DNA of 64,000 bases from Phytoseiulus persimilis (lineage: Eukaryota > Arthropoda > Arachnida > Mesostigmata > Phytoseiidae): positions 33,352,745 to 33,416,744 of the forward strand of contig CM075102.1 of the NCBI GenBank assembly GCA_037576195.1, read 5' to 3'. Positions 12,350-25,757 of this stretch are shown in pieces. Position numbers and translations under genes: made by a program. The notes below the pieces were generated by a model that searched no databases, was not told where the DNA came from, and saw nothing but the letters and a program-made list of their open reading frames with translations. Position 1 is the first letter of the stretch, and each line of letters starts with the position of its first letter.

Positions 12350-12561
12350 GCATAATACGTGCCGGATCTCTGGGTTCGTGTCCAATGGGAGGCTTGGACA
12401 TTACTGGAGTTTACCGTCTCTGTGAGCAGATGGAGGAATGCCTTCCAATGCCTGAAGCTCTGAGTTCCCGCTCAACGGACAATATTCATGGACTCTATCA
12501 TTTATCCATCCACCTTCAAGCTCATGGATTGATGGATATCGATTGGTGTCTGATGGCTTAG
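12350..12561 (+). CDS. Candidate terminal exon of an unidentified plus-strand gene
   Basis: After the acceptor TTCGAACAG a 70-codon frame runs to TAG. Its composition is protein-like: PMGGLDITGVYRLCEQMEEC, then STDNIHGLYHLSIHLQAHG, then a short hydrophobic end. Entry is in phase 1, so at least one upstream exon is required; I could not identify it securely. Family unknown. Confidence 0.3.
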
Positions 12562-15500
12562 CTTCCAGACGCTACTTGTGATCACCTACGAGCGGGCTAG
12601 CCAAAGAGAACTGAACCTGCAGTGAAATAGTTTGGTACCGAAAGCTAATCTACTGCGAGTGGAGCTTGCGATCGGACAATGGGAATCGTGGAGGCCTCGA
12701 AAAAAGGGGTACTCGCTCGTATTTTGAAAAAGGAAAACTTTGACAGATAAACTGTTCAAGTTATTGATGGTATTATCGGAGATTCCATTGTGGCATCCTC
12801 TCGGAGTTCATGACTGATAGCCGGGAGTTCATTAAACCCGCACTCACAGACATACTTGAGCGATAATTCTTCTCTTTTGGCTGGGCTTCCGAGTTTCGCT
12901 TCGTTGCGAAAGCGTTAGCGACGGTCCAACCACGCGAAACTCCCTCGAGATCACTTGATCGGAGAGTAACCGTTGGAGAGTCCGGTGGCTTCCAGAAGTG
13001 AAGAGGAGCAATTCCGATTCGAGGCATGCAATTCATTGTCCGACGCAACAGCGATTCGGACGACCGAGCAGAATACTGCGGGAACTTCCTATCGATGCCG
13101 CGTCATGGAGAGACGTTTGCGCATCCGGCGGATCGTCAATCGAAGTTGGGACCTTGTGCACATCCAGACGCGTATAAGTTCGTTTCCTTCCTTCTCCCAC
13201 ACATTCACACAAGGACTGTTAACCAGCGACTAGCTTGAAGCTAAGACGTATCTGGTGTACACTCTCAACGCTTCTCGGGTTCAAGGTTGAAGCCCGACAA
13301 ACAGGTTCAGCGCTGATGTCGCCACGATGGCGTCTGCTTGCTTCCTCCAGAGTTGCGTAGAGAAGCTAATAGGGACCACATTCTTGGTTCCGACGAGAAT
13401 CGGTGGTTGTAAGACAGAGAGACAGGCTGGAGAGATAGATAGGAGACACAACATCAGCCGACAGCTGACTCGCTTCTCGTACGCCTACCGTGCCCGGGCT
13501 GGAAATCCTCTGTCGAGCAGCTACAGACTACAAGCGTATCAGATCACGGTGACTGCGAAGCTGAGTACCATCACATCAACAGTAGCAATAATCAGTCAAA
13601 TGATTCGATGCTGATGAAGGTTATCGTACATCCGACATTTTCCCGCGGCGTGACTTTTTTCGAGAAGCCACGACTTCCTCTGCAGGGCGGTTTCCCTGGT
13701 AGATTTCGTTGCTAAGTTCGCTCCTGTTCGCGAACAGTGAATCTATTCTCTGATGATGACGAGAGATCTCAGGGGAGGTCTGATCTTTCCGAGTCGCGAC
13801 TCTAATCTGATGAAAGCAGGCGATCGGTGATTTGACGGGACACAGAGCGAAGCGACTCTGTGGCTGTACACGATGATTGATTGTTGTAGGCATCCATGGG
13901 CCTTCGAACTTCGTCCTGAAGAATGCGAAGATTCGCACTTCGTTCTGCAACAGTTTCCCCCTAACGCAAATGAATCCACTCATGAAATGCGTACACTACA
14001 CGTACGTGACTGAACTTGATGATTCCCGGGGAACGTCGCTCCCTGAGTCCCCGTAAAAGTTTGATCCTCGGGATAACTGATGACTCCGTTATATCTTTGC
14101 ATCACTGACGGTTGTTCCCTCCGCCGTAACGTAACCGGTCATGAGTCCGGAGCGTGTGTCACGAGCTCCGAGAGATTCGCGAAGCTTGGCAGGGGACCGT
14201 GGCGAAGCTGACTTGCTAACTATCAAACTGCACACCCAAATCTTTCGCGGTCGGGGACGCCATCTCCCAAGAGGTCCGATGCTCTCCCGACGCGCGCTCT
14301 TTCTCCAGGATACAGTTATAATCAGAATAACGACCCCCCGAAGGGCTCGACGACAAGCGAGACACGCAGCTCTTTGGCGGATGATTCACTCCGCTTCTTC
14401 TCGACGATCGTTTCCGAGAGCTGCCACAATAGCTTTGATGCACAACACAACGCTCCATGCGGACTTCTGAGGTTTTGAGCACTTGAACAACTGGGGACGT
14501 CCCCGACGGAGCTCTTTAGGCTCGAAATCCGATATTTCGATACCTCAACACTGCTATCGCCCCGGAAATCGAGTGAATGCCTAACATGGATACGTTGGAC
14601 TGGTGCTTTCTTCACAAGTGGAGAACGAGACTCGGAAACTCGCGAATCGACTACCAAATGGCCTCACAGCGCTCGAACGTTCCCATTCGCTGTTTCATGC
14701 GAGAACTCCCGTGAGTTTTCGGAGGCGGAGTGACACCCCACGTTGTTTTAAATGATCTTGAGAGCTGAGGCAACCACGATTTCAGGCTCGAACTTGAACT
14801 CTGAAAGAGATGGCCCTCGCAATGGTTGGAATGCGAATTCCCGAAACCGATGAAGTCATGAGAAGATACCTCGAAGTCTCGAGCAGAAAGAAGTCATCAT
14901 AGGCAGGAGTTTAGCATCGAAGGAGATGAGGCCGAAGTTATGCTTCATGACAGAACTCAAGGAGAGAGGAAGACTCATCCCTCAACGAGACTCAAGGGTC
15001 TATCGTGTTCGATGTATGTAGACTCGGATCAGGGTCCTTGGATTGAGCGAGTTTGGGAGCATAACTCATATTCCAAAATATCCCTCTGTACTTTTGATTG
15101 ACCCGGATAGAGAGAAGAATGGATGCCTCGCTGATGATGCAATCCACGATGAGGTTGAGATTTGACAGCCTCTGTGTTTGAACCAAACAAATGAATTGAA
15201 GATCTCCATGAGCGCTCTCATGAACTCACGAATCACAATGCGCTGCACAGATGATCCAAACCGTTCCTCTTCAAGCTGTTGTCGTCTCGAGCGCTGTTGC
15301 AGTCGCTCTGTCTGACGCGCACGAAACCGTTGCGATTTTCTGTTTCCTCGTTCTGCAATTGGAACATCTTCAGAGCGTGACTCCCATGCCGTGAGTCATG
15401 GGGGATCCCTGGAACTGTGGCATGAACCGAAATTCCCATTCCTGTCAATATGAACTGGAGGCTCATCGCGGTCGTCAATATGCGCTTGCTGCTCTCATTA

Positions 15501-16363
15501 TCCAGTGACGTTCGTTGACGGAGCACGTGAGAGTTCTGACCCGATGGGAAGTTTCGAAGCGATAATTACTCTACGGAACATTGAAAACATCAATGCTAGG
15601 AGCTACGTGAGCATCCCGTGAGGAGGCGGAGAGAATCGGCTGAGTGGAAGTTGCCGCCTCAGCAAATCATGGCCGGTCTAGAACCTCATCCAAAAGACGC
15701 ATTCGAAGCTCCATGGATGACCGAGCGGCGAACGCGCGGACGTCACAGGTTTTTCTGCTCATGTTTCGACGTCTTTCTGCTATCGTTTCTGCTGAACGAA
15801 CGGGCAGAGAGTACCAAACACGTTGCAGATGCGAGCCGTGGAGCCGCGTATCCGGGGGAGAGTCCATCGACCACATCGAAATTCGTCCAGCCACTGACGT
15901 AAGCAACGCGAAAGTAACCGGATCGATGATCCGATGAATTTAGGACAAAACCAGCATACATTTGACGCGCGCTCCGCGGGTAACAAATGAGTCTTCAGGT
16001 TCAATGATTGAACATCGCCGCTTGGAACGCACAGAGCTGATTGAGCATAACAGACCGAACAACGCTAGGAAAGTTGATTGCAGATGCCGATGTTCAGATC
16101 ATAGCATAGGATTGAGACGAGCACTCTCAACCGAATGATCGCCGATCATTGATTGGATTCGTCAGCTCTGTATCTCAGTTGGCACTGTGCATCTCCAAAC
16201 TATACGGAGACTTCGCACATTATGTATATGGTTTTGTTCGTTTCGGTATCCGATGATCGAACAATGAACCGCAGCAAGTCTCTGCTTGTCGAGGCCACTT
16301 ACAGATCATCTTCGTTTTTCTTCATTGTCGAAATGCACCTCGTTGGCTTCCCATGACTGAGGA

Positions 16364-16564
16364 ATGAATACCTCGGACACGGCGACGGTGCTCAACGGGG
16401 ATCCAAATGGAGGCGTGAAACGTCGTGTTCCTGAGATCACGTCGCGTGAAATCTGGCTCTCTCTGCAGACTGTGATTGGATATGGGGCCCGAGACTGCGT
16501 GCAGGAGCGTATGCTGCGAAATCTTCAAAATTCTGACCCCGCATTTCAGGTCATTCACAACTGC
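16364..16564 (+). CDS. Possible exon, unidentified
   Basis: Starts with an ATG and has a protein-like composition (EITSREIWLSLQTVIGYGAR, then MLRNLQNSDPAF). It may end at CAG|GTCATT, a weak donor. A second short frame, 16738-16884, reads MLSKDIRNQPYDASTAKRLQ and ends FITLLIEDLSRNFRL. The two may be exons of one gene or remnants of a mobile-element gag. There is no homology I can name. Confidence 0.18.
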
Positions 16565-19500
16565 TCGACATACTCCTCGGGGTTTTCCTCGAATCGTTCT
16601 CCGGGGTGATTCCTACACAGCTTCTGGCAGTCCCTGATTGCATTTCTAACCACATATTGTTTCTCTAGTCGATTTCTCTTTGCGTCTGACTTAACATCGA
16701 CACGCGCCCTACACTTGGTTCGGGAGGATCGAGGAACATGTTATCCAAGGATATTCGCAATCAGCCCTATGATGCTTCGACTGCCAAGCGGCTTCAGCTT
16801 TTGACGTTTCCTCAGGACTTTCCCGCGTCGACTCGGTTTATCACATTGCTCATCGAAGATCTCTCTCGAAACTTCCGACTATGAGTTAGAACTTTTTTAA
16901 GCGCACGGAGTGACAGTCAGCCAACTGAATATTACGAGACTGGCTATGAAGCCGCGTTCCAATACATTGAGGGCGGAGTAAGCCTAGCAACTCTAGAAAA
17001 CAATTCCTATATTCCTCTCTAGCTCATTGGAAGAATTTGAGAAACGGGCTGCTGTCTTCTAGCTAGCAAAAAGGGATGACTGACTGGCGGCTGGCACTAG
17101 TTTGCAACAAACGCTTCTCGGCCTTAAGCCTGACATCAAGGTCCCGTTGCACAATGAAGGCGATCTGCGCTAATCTCAACCGCTCGAATAGCCTCCGCGA
17201 GGTTCTGACTCTGGAGTCCGGACTACGAACTTCAGTCAATGGTTCTCTAGGTATACCAGGAACTTTCTCAGTTTCAGTTCTCGTTGGGAGCGCAAACGCG
17301 TCCGTAGACGAACCGCGTCCGAATAAGGCAATAGAGACACTGAGCGCCCTATGTTCTCAGTCGTAGCGGCTAGTCAACAGTTCAAACGTGGCTCTATATT
17401 TGGACGAGATCCAAAAATAGAAGCTGGCCTCTGAAGCTATCGAGAAATACCGGCGGACGCCGTACTGTGTAAACCTGGTTCTCGACGACAAGCAGGTCAC
17501 GTAAGCTCACAATATGNCGGGGTTTGTTACGCTGGTCTCAAAATCGAAGCTGCTGACCATCTCGGATCCGTACTGCTGGATCGATAGCAGTAAGAAGACA
17601 TTATTCCTCTTACGCAGGTGTTCACTTACGGTCTCGCGCCGGTCGCGCTTCTTGTCGTGGTCGCCCTAGGAGTTTTCGTCGTAGAAATAATCTCATCGCG
17701 CGTAAACTTCGTGGGTCGAAGCGTCTGAGCATATTTTTCATTTAATAATTGAGATATAAAACTTTCGCTGATAATCTTCCGCTGACAAGGGTGAATAATG
17801 TCTACCGGGAACCGCACGCGAGAGTAGACCACGAGCCGCAAGTGAACCTGAGTTCCATAGGGGCTGAATTTTTCGATGACATCGGTTTAGGTGTGGCGCG
17901 AGTCCGCTGGATTGTTTCGAATTGCACGCGGCAGCCACGCGGTTTCCTCGAGCACTGTGAAGTTGGAAGAAGCTGGATAGAATGTTCGCAAATTTCAAGT
18001 CGAGGGAAACGTTCGACGCAATCGCACCCCACGCCTAGAAGGAGTCAATGCGCATCTTGTTTTTTTGCTTTCTCGAAAAGAACTCTACCTGCGCCACCCT
18101 TCCACCATCACCGGGTGATGAATGCGTCGGTGTCAGCAAACTTTCAATTTAGCTCGGGGGTTTTTCGGCAAGATCGGAAGATAACATAGATTCACACCTT
18201 AGTCTGTTTGGTCATAAAGAACCTGCGGCGTCTCATCCGCGGTCGTTGAGGTCGTCATGTTCAACGCGTGCACCAAACGTTTGCTACCGGTGCGAGGCAG
18301 CCACCATCCGCTTAGGAGTTTGATGAAGGTGTACGACATACCAATACTTAGCCTCCGTCCCCCTTCCCACTCGAACCCTTGCAGGAACTCGTTCCGCTTC
18401 TTAGAGAGCTGAATCGGGGAACGACAGTAGATTTCCCAAGATGTGAGGCCGTAGAATTTCCGACTTCGATTCCAGAAGAAAATAGGAACAAGTCTTTCAA
18501 AGTTGGTTCGGAGCCATAATCAGGGGTGCTCGCGGGCGGTCGACGGAACAAGAATCCCAGCACGTTACCGCGAGAGGACCTGAAACTATTCGTCAGAAGG
18601 TGGAGTCGATTTGTCTGTAGAATATACCTGTTTTCGCCGTAACAAGATCGTATTTACCAATCCAACCAGGAATTACGGCAGCGAGAACCGATCTGTCCGA
18701 ATATCAGTAACAGAGACTCGATCACAATTATCTCATCCGATGGACATTCTTTCGAGAAATGTATATTGTTTGTTCTTTTTCTTCGTTTGTTCGTTAAGGG
18801 GAGTGCTCTCGTCGGACGTTGTCGTTAACCGCCTCCATCATCGCCGGCGTCATCTTCTGCTCCTCATCTTCTGTCGCCATCTCAATCGAACACAACCAGA
18901 GTTGCCTGCGTGCTCCCGCGCGGGTAAAGTTACAACCCTTGCATGAACAGAATGACCACGGTTTTTCGCTCGCAGCTCCGACCTCGAGAACCCGTCACGT
19001 GGACGTAAACGAGCTTTCTTGGGCAACAGCGTTGTCGACTTTACTATGTGAGACGTGATTGATTGACGCTGAAGTCAGAAGATACTGGACTTTCTGAGCT
19101 TCAAACCCGGGCTCTAGAGTTGACGTTTCTCGAAACGAACAGTCACAGGTTGCCCGTTTACTCGTTTGATCGCCTCCCAACTTCGGTCGGAGGACGCCAT
19201 AAAACAAAAACGAATGAACTTGAGGACATAAGACGAGGTTACAAATTGTCTTGATGGTTCCGTTCCCAGCAACCGAAAGTCGGAGCCGACGTACCCTAGA
19301 CGAGAGTCTCGAGCGGTAACCACAATCCGCATATTTATCAGGCATCGATTCTCACGGAACGGAGCGCTGGAGAAGACGACAGGAAACAGAAGAAGGAAGA
19401 CGCCAGTAACGAACTTAAGTCGGATATATGTCGGCCACGGGTGGCCAGCGGTCGGACATAAGCGCCGAAACTTCGGTTTATGTAAGCTTGCGCGTCAGCT

Positions 19501-22500
19501 AGCTATTGCACCGAGTTAACAAAGAGAGAGCCGACGGAAGATTACGAGATAGAAATGTTGTCAGATCCGTATCGTCGTGTCTCGCTGGCGATCAGAAAGC
19601 TTCACCCTGGGCTCCAGCATTCTACGATGTTCGCCACTCGTTCAAAGGTCTGCTGTCCTCGAATCTTTCAGAGCGACGCCGATCGGAGGGAAAAAAAACC
19701 TCGATTCGATTCCTAGCGGCTCCCAGCTCTCGATAAACAGTCCGCAGCCAGCACCTATGTGAAGTTTTATATTCGAGGACTTCGGGCGCTCCGTGGGAGC
19801 TCGGGGGCTGCGTTCTCGGACACAATAGAACGGATGAAGTCAGCGCTTCCCCCAGCGGTCATTTCCGACCTCGGTTCAAGCTCTAAATCAACACTCGTTT
19901 GTATATAAACAAAGGTGTGGTGCTTTACGCGGCTAGAACAAGTCATTCTGTCTTATATACTTCGCTCCCTTCTGTATCATCTGCTGCCTTACGAACCGTG
20001 ACGATCATGTTTACGAGCTCGGTGTTTTACGACTCCTCCGCTCTTGAAACGACTCATCTGAACTCTTTGAGCTTCAACGTCCGCTCCGTTACGAATCCGT
20101 TCCTCCTCTCCCTCGAACTTCTCTTCATCAGACACGCGAGACTTCTGGAATGGAAGCTGTTCTGCGACCTTTAGCAGTTACGATACCTCTGTGGACAACC
20201 TCCGTAGGGTGAACGATGTTCTTCGCGACAATCCTGGAGGGGATGGTGATCCCAAGAATCGCTCTGCTGGCGAGCACACCAGACGAAATACGTGTTCACG
20301 AGTTCTTATCGAAACAGTAGCCGCAGTCGGCACCCAGACCTCAGACTGTGTCTGCCGCCTATGTCGACCCTATGTTTAGCAGTATGCGTTCGAGACGAAT
20401 TCGCAACGAACGAGCAGGAAACCGAAACGCCTAGGGCAAGTCTGGTTTATTTACATTCCTCTTAATGTTTAGCTGATTACCAGTGATTTTGAGGGTTGGG
20501 CGCCCCAAATTGTTGTTCGGCCTGTGGTGACATCTGGGTCGACGTTCAGTTTGGCGTTTTTTCTAGTTCATTTCTGTCGTCCCGACGTGGGCGCGTGTTC
20601 CAATGATTGTATCACAGTTTTTTTTTTAATGACGACTGGCAATTGAGTTTTCGTCGGAGGCAATGTGGGCTGCTATGCCCGCTCGGCTCGTTGGCTCCAA
20701 TGGCTGAAGCGTCTATAGGAAATAATTGGCGCTATGTGAGTGCGTTTTCTTTGGTCTTGTTCCCCTGTCGTCTGTCGGTCTGTGTCTGCGGCCTGTAATG
20801 ACTCAATCTCGATTTTAGATGAGCTTGGTCACGAATGGACATAAATGGAATCAGTGAGCTGATCGTCCTCGTATTGACAATCGGAACCGAATCAGATGAA
20901 ATCTCTATATAACCGAATACGGACTACGGAAGGCTCACTTCTTTCCGACTCTTTTCAGAGGCAAGCTCCATGCACACGGACAAGCTCGCTGACGAGCACT
21001 ATGATTAACGTCGACGGTATCGTTCGAGCGCTCTGAAAGTCTTAGTTTAGGCGTCCTTGAAAGCAACCCCAATTTGGAGACACCAGTGAGGATATGACAT
21101 GCATTTGTCCGAACAAACACAGGACTCTGATTGCTTTATCGGGCGGAGCCCTGAAAAGACAGAATGACGCCGCCGTCCCTCGAGCTGGCAACAGCTTGGG
21201 CGGGAAGTCAGGAAGAGATGCGCGTCCTGACTACGAAAAAACTCAAAGTTCACCAAAACGCTGATTGAAGCTCAGCGTTCCGGTCGGCATTCCGTTCGAG
21301 CCACCTCAAGCGCCGGAGAGATCGCTCTTATAAATGAGATGTAGGACTCCTCTCAAGGTTGGCCTCATTGTGAAATAGTATCGATTAGAGGTGAGTTCCC
21401 ACGTTCTGTGTCAGGGGGCATCTCTTTCCTTCCTCGGCATTCCGTCTTGTATGAAGTAGTACACACTGCTGATCGTTTCAAAATGAGGAAAAGGGGGTGC
21501 TCGCTATCACGCAGTGGATGAGCCATCGTGAGAAACGGGGGCATATCGAAAGCTCTCGACGCTCGTCATGGGAACGTTCATGAAGAGAGGGGCCCATTGG
21601 ACAAATTAGCTATTGCGCAGACGTCAGCTAAGACGTCCGCGGCAGACCTCGTGGATTCAATAATTGTCAGCATTATTCGTACGCTTTGTTTCACAAACAC
21701 TGCGCCCAACGAGCGAAATTTCTGTGATTTTTCAGAGATTCGGATCCTGCCTCCTACCAGCGCGCCATCCATTCATTGTCCTAATCACTAATTCCATCGT
21801 CAATCATCTCAGCGCTAACCATGTTAACATCCAGCTTCGGGCGACAGCGTGGGCCTCGTTCGGTGCGAAGAGCTGAACGTGTTCTCGGAAGTGATATTGG
21901 GGGACGCCGTCGGCTCAGGAAACTCGGTTTCAGGTCAGTCTCTAGCCTGAAAGAGGACAGAAGACGAACGAAAAGCTTCGGAGCTTTCTCTGATTCGGGT
22001 CCGTCGCGAGCAGGCAACTCTCATCCCCGAACACCAACGGTTCATACTGAACGTAAAACTTCACGTTGCCGTTCTCCAAACATCGGCGTCTTTGGTCTCT
22101 GCGGGATTCGGCAGATTTCAGCACGTCTTCGATCCGCTGCAGGGGAGTTAGAAACTACATCTTTGAATCAGCTCCTGCCGCGGCGAGAAACGCCGGTAGC
22201 ACAATTAGCTGAGACTTCGGCCAGATGTCCTTGATGCCTGCTTAGACGTCGGCCGAACTCCGGAACGGGCTCATCCCAACTTTGTCTCCACATTACGCCG
22301 TTGGTGCTCGAGTGGTACTCCCGAGAGTAGTCAGACAGCAAACACCTCGGATAGGCGCTTGCTACGCGGAGGAGCAGGGTCCTAGAACAATGAGTCTTCA
22401 CGGTGCGGAAACCTTCCAAAAGCTGTCTCGAGCTGGGATCTGGTGGTGAGCCGCACCACATGGATGAAAGAGCAGCAGCAGCAATATGCCACAGCGAAAA

Positions 22501-25456
22501 ATTTCCCTGAAACCGTCGAAGTATCTAGCGCCCATGAGGAACACGAGTCTGAAGTGCTCGGCGTGCTGAATACCGCTAGGACCCCTCGAAGCTAAGATTA
22601 AATTACAGTCTATGGTGCGGTATGACCGACCTGGAGGGAGGAGGAAGGGAACGCTGCAAGCTGGTCGTGTGCCAGAATCACCTGCTGAAAGCTAGTCTTT
22701 CTGGCAAACTATGAACAGCGCCGCCTAAGTAGGCAGGCCTGTAGAAGCAAGTTGTTTTCACGGACCCTTCAGTGACGAAACCGTGGGTGATGATACGGGC
22801 TTGATTTATTAGTGGCGGAGAGCCGATGTGCCGCTCGCCGCTCCGAGCCTAGTTCGAGCACATCGTCTTCTTCTACTCATCTGGCTCCTCTGGCGGATTT
22901 CGGAATTCGTGTTCCATTCGGCCGGATCTCGCTTCGCTCGCCGTGTTTTTGGAAGATCCCCACTTTCCGGCGTGGGGACGGCGACGTCGAACGGCACCGA
23001 ACTCGAGGCCCGAGCATCCGACATTGACGGAACACTCTAATTAGCGGTTGACACGTGCTGGTAAAAACAAGCGGCGCGGTCCCCACTGTTCCTTCTGTGA
23101 TTCTTCTCCGTTCTTCTTGCTCTCCCACAAGTAGCTCGTCGGATAGCAACGTATAGCGGGATACAGCCGCTTTGAGCTGGTTGTCGGCGACTAAGAAACC
23201 ACTCCGAAATCATGGAGGATGACGGCCACATGGGCCGAACCAACGGAAGACAGAAAGAACACCTTTGTCTTTTGACCACGGGAATCGATTGAAGAAAAAT
23301 TGTATCTTGTGTTCTTCTCTCCGCATTTGGGCTCTTCGTTGCCACTGAAGAGTGTTACTGAAAGCGACAAAGTGTATGAGCGCGCTAGGGACGTAGCTAG
23401 ACATTTCCTATGAAGAGAGTGACAGCTTCATTTTGCGTGTCGATCCAATGATGCCACTTGAAAATACGACGACTTTTATTTTTCGCCGCTAACGGTTCCC
23501 GAGCTCTCCTTCACTGAGATCGTGAATGATGACGTGGCTAACATTCCGAGCTGAACTCCGCCTTCAAACCTTTCCTCGCCGTTCTTTCTCGTTAACCGTT
23601 CTCCTTCAATCGACTTCGAGTTTCCTCAAGCGACCCGAGGAAATATTGGGGTCTTGGGGTGCGCTAGAACTGTCCCATAAAGAAGCGCGGATTTATCGGC
23701 TGACCCCTAAGTAGCTTCGTGGTGTTTAGTGCTGTCTCGCGAGTCGACTAACTAGCTGCCTAAACGGTTGGCACTGGGGTTCTCGACCAGCTTTGCTACG
23801 AGCCGACCACCGCAAACACAAACACACGCGGAGCGTCACAGCTAATACCGAATGATAGGTGATACCTAGGGCTTAAGTGGAATCAATGCTAGATAGCAAT
23901 CTGGCAACATTGGACTGAAGGAACCCCGCACTGTACCAAACCGAGAATCGAAAGCTGAGGGGGCCGCCCCAGTAGCGCCGAAGAGCGTGCCGGTCCACTT
24001 CAATGAGGAGCCTTCGTTTCATGCATGATGGAGTGGGAGGACACGAAGCCGATGCGTTTTGTGCTTTGATGTCGCGAGCGTTCTCTCCTCCTCACAGTGA
24101 GGTCGTCTCAAAAGTTCATATGCAAATGAACAATTTCGCTCCAGAAAAGAAGACCCCATGCATCTACCAGAATCCTTCCAGATCGTCAGCGGATCCGAAG
24201 TAGAAGACTCCCTCGGCATCCTACACCGGGAAACATCACCACTGCGATTGGAAGCTATCTTCGATGATGGTGAATCTCAACACAAACCGTCTTCCGAACT
24301 TCTTGCGAATCAACACAAAGCCGACGGGCCGCCTCCTTCATGAACATCAGGGCCGGCGCACGCGCCATCCAATTCACCTTCTATTCGTGTTGGCAGCGCG
24401 TCTCCAACAAGCGGCAGAGAGGAAGAAACGATGAAGGAAGAGGAATATCTTTCTAGAAAAACGTCGAATTTGTCTCTTTGACGCTCGCAGTTGAGCGGAT
24501 GGCCCCGTGGATAGGTACGCGTGGCGAACAGCTGCGGGTCCCCAGCTGCTCAGTCATTGGATCTTGGTGCCGGCCTGATACACTTTTTTTTCTTGTAACG
24601 GTGAATCTGAAGCGTAAGGCGAGGATACCCATCGTAATAACACCGTAACATATAAACAATAAAAGTAACGCTCAATGAAGGAACCGGTCGATGGAAACTT
24701 GGGGAGAGCTCCTTCCGAAATTGAGCATGCATCAGGTTTCGAAATACTTCTCGTCGGTTCCAACCCGTATTACGGGAGAGTCACCGCGATGGCTCTTCGA
24801 AGGCCGCCGGAGCTCGAATCGAACTGACATTTCAATCAGGTGTCTGAACAAACGAGGCTGTTGACGAGCGTTTGTTTTTAGAGGAGAAATCAGAGAAAAG
24901 GGGCGCAACGAGACGGATCGTAAGACCGGGGTACCGTGAATGTGGAATTCGGTAGCGGAATAAACGGATGGACGAGAAAACGAACGAGCTATTGAACGAG
25001 CCGATGGCTACGGCTGCCGAGGAGAGCGAAGCCGACCACCCAGACAGATTTCTGTATTTCATCAGATTATCCAACGCTCGGCGGAGAAACTTTGACTTGT
25101 TTTGACTGTTGATGACGGCCTGCTCGTCATCATTACCATAATGCCAAATAATAACCATCCAGTAGCAACCAGTAGAACAACTAGAGCTACTCCACCTCTT
25201 CACTGAGCAACGAAATCCGTCCTACCGCTCTCCCCGCCGCGTGCTTGGCCGGTAGCCGCTTGCTCTTTCATCACACAAGAGAAAAACAACAGCAATTGGC
25301 TCAACTAGATACACATACAGAACGGAATGATGACCCACTTGCCGATTGGGAAACCGATATAGCTTGGTGGTCTCGAGGAGATTGAGATATTGTTTGCCGA
25401 AGAGCCTCTTCTGAATGCTAATAGAAAACTCTGTGGTGTTGGATAAACTCTCTTCG

Positions 25457-25462
25457 TTTATT
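25457..25462 (-). promoter_or_regulatory. Candidate polyadenylation signal for the gene at 25758-27812
   Basis: Minus-strand AATAAA about 300 bp beyond the stop of the low-complexity protein gene. Confidence 0.25.
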
Positions 25463-25757
25463 GTAGTCATCACAAGGTCATCTTTATACGTCATGTTCAC
25501 CTAGGAGGCGATCTCAGCGGTTTGAGTGAGTTGTGCGTCTCAGGGAATCCCCTCGACCGAACATTTAACGAACTGAGATTCTCTCAACCGATTCTCAGGA
25601 AAGAACAAATGTAGGCTTCGACTGCCATAGGTCTCTTATTTCTCAAGTGAATTGCGGAAAACTCTGACCGCTCTACTTGAACCGGTTTGGGAGTTTGATA
25701 CGCAGGAGTATAAATTCTGGAAACGCCAGGCTGGATGATTGCGAGGTCGTCTACATT

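Larger units (their letters stand above)
13300..25750. other. Long region with no supported gene
   Basis: Apart from two possible short exons at 16.4-16.9 kb, I see only short, mutually overlapping frames on both strands with arginine/serine-rich translations typical of non-coding reading. No RNA gene, long tandem repeat or transposase was recognised. An ambiguous base lies at 17517. It may hold distant introns or regulatory sequence, or decayed transposons too diverged to see. Confidence 0.4.

Noticed and set aside
22809-23040. Overlapping 70-codon frames on both strands
   Set aside because: GC-rich stretch lacking stops by chance; Arg/Ser/Pro-rich translations in every frame.
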